From: Candidatus Omnitrophota bacterium
GTDB taxonomy: Bacteria; Omnitrophota; Gorgyraeia; 2-01-FULL-45-10
Direction: 5' to 3'
Length of the DNA: 5,975 nt
Assembly (NCBI GenBank): GCA_030691985.1
Contig: JAUYDB010000240.1
Span: 1-5,975, forward strand
Part shown: piece by piece, positions 1-4,992 of the stretch
Layout of the letters: every line of letters begins with the position of its first letter
How positions within the stretch are numbered: the stretch's first letter is position 1
Translations under genes and position numbers: made by a program
Notes under the pieces: model-generated
What the model saw: the letters and a program-made list of their open reading frames with translations, nothing else
What the model was told of the DNA's origin: nothing
The model's database searches: none

Positions 1-24
1 AATACCAACAAGATAAGTGTTGAA

Positions 25-193
25 TGGCCTTATGGTCATGGGGGTTGAGCCGTATAAATTTTGTTAACTATGCGCTACGCTAAAACTTTTATGACCGTTA
101 TATTCATAGCGGCTGTAAAGCTATAGATAACTAAACCAAAAGGATTTATTCCTTGATAACAAAATTAGGCGAAGCCCCCTGGCCATAAGGCCA
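25..193. repeat. 169-base region bounded by long imperfect inverted arms
   Basis: The arm at 25-66 matches the reverse complement of 157-193. Both read TGGCCTTATGG, then (T or C)CA, a run of five G, a GCC and ATTTTGTTA. By hand alignment about 33 of 37 positions agree, with a few small gaps. Each outer end is itself a small palindrome: TGGCC-TTAT-GGTCA at 25-38 and TGGCC-ATAA-GGCCA at 180-193. The AT-rich interior (67-156) can form ATAGC/GCTAT (106-110 with 120-124) and AAGGA/TCCTT (140-144 with 150-154) stems and holds no credible reading frame. It could be a MITE-like element, a structured RNA or a strong bidirectional end-of-transcript signal. I see no convincing target-site duplication. 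Confidence 0.55.
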
Positions 194-237
194 AGAGAGG
201 CTTAGAGCCGGTCAATCTGCCCAATCGGGTTGAAATG

Positions 238-281
238 AAAAATTTCCGCCTGTCGCGGCAGGACCCGTCCTGTTGCGAGGC
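238..281 (-). terminator. probable terminator / REP-like double palindrome after amaP
   Basis: GCCTGTCGCGGCAGGAC (248-264) and GTCCTGTTGCGAGGC (267-281) form an imperfect inverted repeat. The innermost CAGGA/TCCTG pairing is closed by a CCCG loop, and an outer GCCT/AGGC pairing closes the base. On the minus strand the hairpin is followed by GGAAA and then five T (238-242), 41 bases after the amaP stop. That is a plausible intrinsic terminator, though the T-run is short and set back. The left arm contains its own palindrome, CCTG-TCGCGG-CAGG, which is typical of REP-like repeats scattered through genomes. Both readings may hold. Confidence 0.55.
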
Positions 282-321
282 GACCTTTTATACGCTCCGC
301 ACTTTTGATAAACCTCAGTAA

Positions 322-927
322 TTAAAAACTCCCGTACTCAATGCTCCCCCTGAACTGCGGGGGTTTATCTTCTTTTTTTACGTCCTTTGCCGTCTCTTCT
401 TTATGCGCTATCTTTACAACGTGGACTTTTATGTTGATCGGCTCTTCCACGCCCAGCATGTCCTGCACCCTGGATTTTACAATGTTCTGGATTTTTTCGG
501 TAGTTTCCGGAATGTTTACATCGGAAAATAGAGTCACCCGGTTTATTATAGCTATGCCTTTCTTGCCCGCCCTCACACTGGGCCTCAGTTCTTTGACCTC
601 AGGCAGCTGTTTAAGCGCCCTTTTTATGAAGTCCTCGATTGCCGAGAGAGAAATCGTAACCTGTCCGTCGGGATTTTCGAAGGCGATGGTCTTCTCTCTC
701 TGTAATTTCCCCATAGCTATCTGCGCAACCATTATGCTTATAAACATAAGCAGTATTCCCGTAATCCCGAGCGCAAGCCGCGTGTTCGTGCTGGAATATG
801 TTGTATACAAAACCTCGGTTATGAATTCCTGCGGTATTATATTTAAAGCGATAATAATAAACAAAGCTCCGATAAGAAGAAACACAATGGTATAGAAAAA
901 TAGTGTAAGGCCGCTAATGAATCTCAT
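322..927 (-). CDS. amaP: AmaP-like membrane anchor (alkaline shock response membrane anchor protein)
   Basis: This 201-residue protein has two N-terminal transmembrane helices (about 7-30 and 51-72) joined by a short loop. A cytoplasmic domain (about 85-172) follows, with an Asp23-like alternation of helices and strands: VTISLSAIEDFIKRAL at 90-105, KKGIAIINRVTLF at 122-134, and TTEKIQNIVKSRVQDMLGV then INIKVHVVKI at 142-173. It ends in a charged, probably disordered tail (175-201, rich in Lys and Glu). This matches AmaP (DUF322-related, two membrane spans), which binds Asp23 and holds it at the membrane. The upstream neighbour, an Asp23 protein 28 bases away, strongly supports this. GAGGAGG lies five bases before the ATG. 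It is the last gene of the run, followed by a terminator-like hairpin. The name rests on architecture and context more than on strict sequence motifs. Confidence 0.82.
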   Translation of the reverse strand: MRFISGLTLFFYTIVFLLIGALFIIIALNIIPQEFITEVLYTTYSSTNTRLALGITGILLMFISIMVAQIAMGKLQREKTIAFENPDGQVTISLSAIEDFIKRALKQLPEVKELRPSVRAGKKGIAIINRVTLFSDVNIPETTEKIQNIVKSRVQDMLGVEEPINIKVHVVKIAHKEETAKDVKKEDKPPQFRGSIEYGSF

Positions 928-955
928 ATCTTCCTCCTCGATTTTGCATCACAGC

Positions 956-1330
956 TCATAAAACGGTTTTGGAATGAACGCCTTCAACGACGACGTCTAC
1001 CTCGGACAACACCAGCCCCGTCATCTTCTCCACAGAGCGTTTCACCATCTCCTGCACTTCGTCCGCTATTTTTGGTATATCAACGCCATACTCGACTATT
1101 ATAAATACCGTCAGCTTCACTTCGCTGTCCTTCGTTTCGATCTTGACGCCTCCATGCCCTCTTTTCTTGAACAGGGTTTCGAATATAGTCTTGGCCAGGC
1201 CTCCGCCCATCCTGTAGATACCCCTGATCTCCATAGCCGCCACCGACGCTATGGTAGTTATCGCGTCATTATTTATTCTGACCACTCCCAGGTCTGTCGC
1301 CCTGTCATTTTTTACTCGGTCTTTTATCAT
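956..1330 (-). CDS. Asp23/Gls24 (DUF322, YqhY-like) family protein
   Basis: A 124-residue soluble alpha/beta protein of PF03780. Family features are the N-terminal GVVRINNDAITTIASVAAMEIRGI (15-38), a central strand pair with a charged loop, and the C-terminal DIPKIADEVQEMVKRSVEKMTGL stretch (84-106) followed by the strand VSEVDVVVEGV type ending (LSEVDVVVEGV, 108-118). Its position straight after accBC matches B. subtilis yqhY, whose loss has been tied to altered acetyl-CoA carboxylase activity. The following amaP-like gene matches the S. aureus pair in which AmaP tethers Asp23 to the membrane for envelope stress tolerance. A role linking lipid synthesis to the envelope is therefore inferred, not shown. 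AAAGGA lies about eight bases upstream of the ATG. The 99-base spacer before it, unlike the tight genes upstream, leaves room for separate regulation. Confidence 0.92.
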   Translation of the reverse strand: MIKDRVKNDRATDLGVVRINNDAITTIASVAAMEIRGIYRMGGGLAKTIFETLFKKRGHGGVKIETKDSEVKLTVFIIVEYGVDIPKIADEVQEMVKRSVEKMTGLVLSEVDVVVEGVHSKTVL

Positions 1331-1367
1331 AACCCATTCCTTTTGTTTAGGTTACATAATATCGCGC

Positions 1368-1409
1368 TTACCATTTACCGAAAACGGTTAACGGTACACG
1401 GTAAACGTA
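1368..1409. repeat. inverted array of six degenerate 7-base repeats (TTACCGT type)
   Basis: Exactly six heptads fill 42 bases. TTACCAT (1368) and TTACCGA (1375) are in one orientation. AAACGGT (1382), TAACGGT (1389), ACACGGT (1396) and AAACGTA (1403) are in the other, and on the minus strand these read as variants of TTACCGT in the same phase. TTTACCG (1374-1380) and CGGTAAA (1399-1405) form a perfect 7-base stem around an 18-base loop. The adjacent TAACGTTA (1408-1415) is a perfect palindrome. The array sits between the accC stop and the asp23 start. No T-run follows the stem on the minus strand, so it does not look like an ordinary terminator. The design repeats that of the 4917-4967 element with a different base sequence. 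Confidence 0.75.
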
Positions 1410-1429
1410 ACGTTAAGGAATTGATCGCG

Positions 1430-2779
1430 TTACTGGCTCTTTTCAAAAAGCCTTTCCACGAAATCGGTCGTGAATCTCCCCTTTAGGAAAGCGGGATTAT
1501 TCATGACTTTCTTATGAAAAGGGATCGTGGTCTTTATCGGTTCTATCGTGAATTCATCCAGGGCCCTCTTGCATATATTTATCGCCTCAATCCTGTTCCG
1601 GCCATGGACAATCAGTTTTCCTATCATTGAATCGTAATAAGGCGATATCTCATACCCCGTGTATGCGTGCGTGTCAAGCCTGACTCCTCGTCCGCCAGGC
1701 GCGTTGAAGGTATTTATCATTCCCGGTGAAGGCATGAAATCGTTGTCCGGGTCTTCAGCGTTTATCCTGCATTCTATAGCGCTCCCTAAAAACTTAACAT
1801 CTTCCTGTCTATAGGATATCTTTTCTCCGCTCGCTATACGCATCTGTTCTTTGATAAGGTCTATGCCTGTGACGGCCTCCGTAACAGGATGTTCGACCTG
1901 GATCCTGGTATTCATCTCCATAAAATAGAAAGAATCGTCCTCATCCAGCAGGAATTCTATCGTGCCGGCGTTGACGTATCCGATGCTCTTAGCGCATTTA
2001 ACCGCCGCCTCTCCCATCTTTTTACGAATCTTGGCATCTAGAATAGGTGAGGGGGTCTCCTCGATAAGTTTCTGGTGCCGCCTCTGGATGGTGCAGTCCC
2101 TATCGCCAAGATGAATGACATGGCCGTGCCGATCCCCCAGGATCTGGATCTCTATATGGCGCGGCTTTTCTATATATTTCTCTATGTACACATCAGGGTT
2201 TCCGAACGCGGCCTCCGCTTCTCTCTGGGCGGTGAGGAGAGCGCTTATGAGCCGCACATCGTTGTGACAGACCCTCATGCCCTTGCCTCCGCCGCCTGAG
2301 GCTGCCTTGACGATCACGGGATACCCCATCTCTTTGGCGACCTTGATGGCTTCCTCCTTGGTCTTGATAACCGCCTTGCTTCCCGGGATCGTCGGCACAC
2401 CCGCTTTCTTTGCCGAATCCTTAGCGGCCATCTTATCGCCCATGAGCCGCATATTCTCGGGAGTCGGGCCGATAAATTTTATCTTGCAGGATTCACATAT
2501 TTCGGCAAAATGCGCATCTTCGGCAAGAAAACCGTAGCCCGGATGGATCGCCTCGACATCGGTGATCTCAGCGGCGCTGATAATGCTGGGTATGTTGAGG
2601 TAGCTGTTCGCGGCCGCGGCAGAGCCGATGCATATTGCCTCATCGGCATACTTGACATGTAAACTCTTTATATCGGGCTGTGAATAAACGCTGACGGTCC
2701 TTATCCCGAGCTCTTTGCAGGTGCGGATAATCCTTAACGCAACCTCGCCTCTATTAGCTATAAGTATCTTCGAGAACAT
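1430..2779 (-). CDS. accC: biotin carboxylase subunit of acetyl-CoA carboxylase
   Basis: AccC uses ATP and bicarbonate to carboxylate the biotin on AccB. At 449 residues it is the usual size of the stand-alone subunit. It begins with the ILIANRGEVALRI signature (5-17) and continues with AIHPGYGFLAE (78-87), the ATP-grasp glycine loop KAASGGGGKGMRV (158-170) and the EKYIEKPRHIEIQILGD region (200-216). FMEMNTRIQVEHPVTE (286-301) and AIECRINAED (334-343) follow. Residues equivalent to the E. coli catalytic and ATP-binding set are present: Lys116, Lys158, Lys237, Glu275, Glu288, Asn290, Arg292 and Arg338. There is no C-terminal biotinyl or carboxyltransferase domain, so it works with the separate AccB just upstream. 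No Shine-Dalgarno sequence is visible before the ATG and the accB stop is five bases away, so translation is probably coupled to accB. The carboxyltransferase genes accA and accD are not in the window. Confidence 0.98.
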   Translation of the reverse strand: MFSKILIANRGEVALRIIRTCKELGIRTVSVYSQPDIKSLHVKYADEAICIGSAAAANSYLNIPSIISAAEITDVEAIHPGYGFLAEDAHFAEICESCKIKFIGPTPENMRLMGDKMAAKDSAKKAGVPTIPGSKAVIKTKEEAIKVAKEMGYPVIVKAASGGGGKGMRVCHNDVRLISALLTAQREAEAAFGNPDVYIEKYIEKPRHIEIQILGDRHGHVIHLGDRDCTIQRRHQKLIEETPSPILDAKIRKKMGEAAVKCAKSIGYVNAGTIEFLLDEDDSFYFMEMNTRIQVEHPVTEAVTGIDLIKEQMRIASGEKISYRQEDVKFLGSAIECRINAEDPDNDFMPSPGMINTFNAPGGRGVRLDTHAYTGYEISPYYDSMIGKLIVHGRNRIEAINICKRALDEFTIEPIKTTIPFHKKVMNNPAFLKGRFTTDFVERLFEKSQ

Positions 2780-2784
2780 GTTTT

Positions 2785-3225
2785 TTAGGCCGGCTCCACA
2801 ACAAAAAGCACCTGCCCGAATTCAACGGGTTCGGCATTATCGACTTGTATATCCGCCACTCTCCCTTTTACCTCTGATTTTATCTCATTCATAAGCTTCA
2901 TCGCCTCGATTATGCATATAACCTGGCCGACCCCTACGAGATCTCCCATGTTTATATATGGCGGAGTTTCAGGTGATGGCGCGCGGTAGAAAGTACCGAC
3001 CATCGGCGCCTTTATCTCCACAACATTGCGTTTCTCGGCCTTTACATTCGGCGGTTTTTCTTGCGGCGCGTATAATTGCTGCCCGGCGGCTTCAACGGTT
3101 TTTTCATATGCCCCGCCCTGGCCCTTCTTAAGACGTATCCTTACCCCCTCCTTTTCGATTTCGAGCTCAGTAAGATTGTTCTCGTTCATAAGATTTATCA
3201 TGTCTTTTATCTCTTTTATATACAT
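2785..3225 (-). CDS. accB: biotin carboxyl carrier protein of acetyl-CoA carboxylase
   Basis: AccB carries the biotin that shuttles carboxyl groups from biotin carboxylase to the carboxyltransferase, making malonyl-CoA for fatty acid synthesis. The 146-residue protein has the typical N-terminal segment (1-35, IKEIKDMINLMNENNLTELEIEKEG), a short linker (about 36-70) and a C-terminal biotinyl domain (71-146). EAMKLMNEI places the biotinylated lysine at Lys110. The SPETPPYINMGDLVGVG stretch (84-100) fits the protruding thumb that marks acetyl-CoA carboxylase carriers, which argues against a decarboxylase or pyruvate carboxylase carrier. AGGAAGG lies two bases before the ATG, a rather close spacing. 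The gene starts 10 bases after the pepQ stop, where Bacillota normally have efp, and is followed by accC after five bases. Confidence 0.97.
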   Translation of the reverse strand: MYIKEIKDMINLMNENNLTELEIEKEGVRIRLKKGQGGAYEKTVEAAGQQLYAPQEKPPNVKAEKRNVVEIKAPMVGTFYRAPSPETPPYINMGDLVGVGQVICIIEAMKLMNEIKSEVKGRVADIQVDNAEPVEFGQVLFVVEPA

Positions 3226-3235
3226 CGCCTTCCTT

Positions 3236-4294
3236 TCATGCTGTCAATATCTCGCAGCCGCTGTTCGTAACAAGCACCATATCCTCAATCCTGACGCCGC
3301 CGAATTTCGGTAAATATATGGCCGGCTCTACTGTAAATATCATCCCCGGCCTTAAAAAACCGTTGGAACACTTTGAAATATTCGGCCTTTCATGGATATC
3401 CATGCCAACGCCGTGGCCGAGGGCATGGCCGAAATATTTCCCGAAACCCCGGCTTTGAATATATCTTCTGGCCGCACTGTCAACATCGCTAATCCTGACG
3501 CCCGGTTTTATCTTTTCTATCGCGAGCCGCTGGGCCTTTCGGACTATATCGTATATTTTTTTGAATCTATCGGACACCCTGCCCAGGGTCACCATGCGCG
3601 TCAAATCCGAATTATATGAGTTTAAACTGCATCCTATATCGATCATCAAAAAACTGTTATTCGCGATCCCGGTATTGCCCGGTCTGGCATGCGGTTTTGA
3701 TGAATTTGCGCCCGATGCCACGATAGGCTCGAACGCGGCCCTTGCGCCATTTTTGATAAATAGAAGCTCGATATCTCTGCTTAACACATTCTCTGCTACG
3801 CCAGGTTTTGCGCGCTCGATCGTTATTGCCAAAACTTTTTTAGTAAGACGTATTGATCTTCTTATAAGTTCCCCTTCAGCGGGGTCCTTTACCGAGCGCA
3901 GGTCTTCTATGAAATCTTTCGTCGGCTGCAACTTTTGCCGGCCGGCTAATTTTCCCAGCCGGCAGGCCACTTCATACGGCAGATTCATCGCCTCGAAGCC
4001 GATCTTTTTTAATGCGCTCTTTTTTATAAGCGCGCAAAGAGTTTCGTAGGTCGATGCGCGCACGAGCTTTATATTAAAATCCTTTACGTTCTCTTGCGCC
4101 TCCTCGATGAATCTTGAATCGGTTATAAAATATTTTTCTTTTGCGGTAAGAAGCAGGACAGAATCCTTACCGGGAAAGCCGCATAGATACGAAATGTTCG
4201 TCTCGTTGGTTACGAGGAACGCGTCCAACCCCCTCTTGACCAGCCCTTTTCGTAAAGAAGGGATCCTCCCGCTATAATCGATAACAGGCATCAT
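3236..4294 (-). CDS. pepQ: M24 family Xaa-Pro aminopeptidase/dipeptidase (creatinase fold)
   Basis: This 352-residue protein is a cytoplasmic dinuclear-metal peptidase expected to cleave the bond before proline in short peptides. It has an N-terminal creatinase-like domain (about 4-130, with TNISYLCGF and ITDSRFIEEA) and a pita-bread catalytic domain (about 140-350). The five metal ligands are present: Asp219 (MIDIG), Asp230 (SDLTR), His294 (GHGVGMDIHE), Glu323 (VEPAIY) and Glu337 (RIEDM). His202 and His301 match the conserved proton-shuttling histidines. The 350-odd residue length fits the YqhT/PepQ-like branch rather than the longer E. coli PepP. Translation begins within the aroQ stop (ATGA). 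There are two consecutive ATG codons (4294 and 4291) and only a weak GAAGAA upstream, so coupling to aroQ is likely. Whether it is an aminopeptidase P or a prolidase cannot be decided from the sequence. Confidence 0.93.
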   Translation of the reverse strand: MMPVIDYSGRIPSLRKGLVKRGLDAFLVTNETNISYLCGFPGKDSVLLLTAKEKYFITDSRFIEEAQENVKDFNIKLVRASTYETLCALIKKSALKKIGFEAMNLPYEVACRLGKLAGRQKLQPTKDFIEDLRSVKDPAEGELIRRSIRLTKKVLAITIERAKPGVAENVLSRDIELLFIKNGARAAFEPIVASGANSSKPHARPGNTGIANNSFLMIDIGCSLNSYNSDLTRMVTLGRVSDRFKKIYDIVRKAQRLAIEKIKPGVRISDVDSAARRYIQSRGFGKYFGHALGHGVGMDIHERPNISKCSNGFLRPGMIFTVEPAIYLPKFGGVRIEDMVLVTNSGCEILTA

Positions 4295-4728
4295 TTCTTC
4301 GCAAGGCCTATCGCCGCTTCTAATGCCAAAAGGTAGCTCTCTTTACCGAAACCCGAAACCTGCCCTTTAGCGACAGGCGCGATAAGCGATGTGTGCCGGA
4401 ACTCCTCCCGCGCATATATGTTTGAAAGATGAACTTCAACGGTCGGTATATCCACTGCGCTTACGGCATCCCTTATGGCGACACTTGTATGCGTGTAGGC
4501 GGCCGGATTTATCACAATAGCGTCAAACTTGCCTTTCGCCTTGCCGATCAGCCCTACTATCTCTCCCTCGTGATTTGATTGAACGATCTCAAGGTCCGTA
4601 TTAGAACCTTTCGCCTTTATCTTCAAGGCTTTATTTATTTCATTGATTGTTACCTTGCCATATACGTTTAATTCTCTCTTCCCAAGCAGGTTAAGATTAG
4701 GGCCGTGTATTACCAGTATCTTCAGCAT
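4291..4728 (-). CDS. aroQ: 3-dehydroquinate dehydratase, type II
   Basis: This enzyme dehydrates 3-dehydroquinate to 3-dehydroshikimate, the third step of the shikimate pathway for aromatic amino acids, in the cytoplasm. The 145-residue length is normal for the dodecameric type II family. The sequence shows HGPNLNLLGKRE (8-19), the active-site lid with Arg18 and Tyr23, NPAAYTHTSVAIRDA (74-88) with Asn74 and His80, and VEVHLSNIYAREEFRHTS (97-114) with catalytic His100 and Arg111. The expected C-terminal AKGQVSGFG motif is also present. All expected catalytic and binding residues are there. The start at 4728 has GGAGG nine bases upstream, inside the end of the zinc-ribbon gene, and a later start would remove the conserved N-terminal strand. 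The stop overlaps the pepQ start in an ATGA. In Bacillota the same gene (yqhS) also precedes the M24 peptidase gene. Confidence 0.97.
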   Translation of the reverse strand: MLKILVIHGPNLNLLGKRELNVYGKVTINEINKALKIKAKGSNTDLEIVQSNHEGEIVGLIGKAKGKFDAIVINPAAYTHTSVAIRDAVSAVDIPTVEVHLSNIYAREEFRHTSLIAPVAKGQVSGFGKESYLLALEAAIGLAKK

Positions 4729-4882
4729 GCTTCATCGCCTCCTCAATCAGCATTATCGGAATACCGTCTTTTATGGGGTACCGCCTGCCGCACTCGGCGC
4801 ATACTATCCTGTCGCCTTCAAGGGCAACATCGGCTTTGCACGCCGGACAAGCCAGGATATCCAGAAGCTCTTTATCTATCAT
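4697..4882 (-). CDS. Trm112/UPF0434 family zinc-ribbon protein
   Basis: A 61-residue protein with the family signature: CPAC (C12, C15) and CAEC (C28, C31) forming a four-cysteine zinc site, followed by YPIKDGIPIML (35-45). Bacterial members are small stand-alone proteins. The eukaryotic and archaeal relative Trm112 activates methyltransferases by binding them, but the partner here cannot be read from the sequence. I chose the ATG at 4882 because GAGGAGGG sits seven bases upstream and the protein then begins MIDKELLDILACP, as usual for the family. The same frame is open to an ATG at 4963, but that extension reads through the spacer hairpin and adds 27 residues unlike the family. The 3' end overlaps aroQ by 32 bases, so the last ten or so residues (KHAEDTGNTRP) are encoded within the overlap and look like a non-conserved tail. 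Confidence 0.85.
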   Translation of the reverse strand: MIDKELLDILACPACKADVALEGDRIVCAECGRRYPIKDGIPIMLIEEAMKHAEDTGNTRP

Positions 4883-4916
4883 ATTGTGACCCTCCTCGTA
4901 TAATATGTCGTTTAAA

Positions 4917-4967
4917 TTGTGAGTTGTGTGTAGTGAGTGTGCTTTACTCACAACCCACGACACAACT
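4917..4967. repeat. inverted array of degenerate 7-base repeats (GTGAGTT type)
   Basis: On the plus strand, units resembling GTGAGTT follow at exact 7-base steps: GTGAGTT at 4919, GTGTGTA at 4926 and GTGAGTG at 4933. The complementary form follows as TACTCAC at 4945 and AACCCAC at 4952, again 7 bases apart. The halves can pair as an inner stem GTGAGT (4933-4938) with ACTCAC (4946-4951) and an outer stem AGTTGTGT (4922-4929) with ACACAACT (4960-4967). No T-run follows on the minus strand, so a simple intrinsic terminator is unlikely. It lies between the membrane protein gene and the zinc-ribbon gene. Its function is unknown, and it could be a processing or stability hairpin or a small repeat element. 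Confidence 0.7.
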
Positions 4968-4992
4968 TGACCCAGATTTTTATATTACTGCA

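Larger units (their letters stand above)
1..321. other. gene-free left end
   Basis: No frame on either strand in this stretch supports a gene, and no tRNA or rRNA is recognisable. It contains the inverted-arm region (25-193), a small GGCT-TAG-AGCC hairpin (199-209) and the double palindrome with a T-run (238-281). The stretch lies downstream of amaP, so it is either the gap to the next operon or the space between convergent genes. The nusB gene that follows asp23 in Bacillota is not visible before the window ends. Confidence 0.7.

Noticed and set aside
1..48. Possible 3' end of a convergent plus-strand gene (frame ending at the TGA at 46-48)
   Set aside because: Only 15 codons are visible, with no recognisable motif. 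The open stretch includes one arm of the inverted repeat, so it cannot be supported.
10..198. Target-site duplication flanking the inverted-arm region (AAGA at 10-13 and again at 193-196)
   Set aside because: The 4-base match overlaps the last base of one arm and lies several bases away from the other, so chance is the better explanation.
130..210. Short minus-strand frame through the other arm (containing WPYGQG, ending at a TAA near 150)
   Set aside because: Only about 20 codons lie between stops. The resemblance to the plus-strand frame at 25-48 follows from the inverted repeat itself.
341..895. Long plus-strand open frame opposite amaP
   Set aside because: It is antisense to a gene with membrane helices, a ribosome site and a matching partner. 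Its composition is that of a shadow frame.
1368..1409. CRISPR-like array or ordinary intrinsic terminator
   Set aside because: The units are 7 bases with no spacers, and no T-run follows the stem on the transcribed strand.
974..1486. Plus-strand open frame opposite asp23 and the end of accC
   Set aside because: It covers an established family protein and crosses the palindromic spacer. The His-rich product resembles no family I know.
3561..4049. Plus-strand open frame inside pepQ
   Set aside because: It lies fully antisense to conserved M24 catalytic sequence and has no convincing start region.
4883..4963. N-terminal extension of the zinc-ribbon gene to an ATG at 4963
   Set aside because: The extra 27 residues are translated from the heptad hairpin and do not fit the family, while the ATG at 4882 has a strong GAGGAGGG at the right distance.
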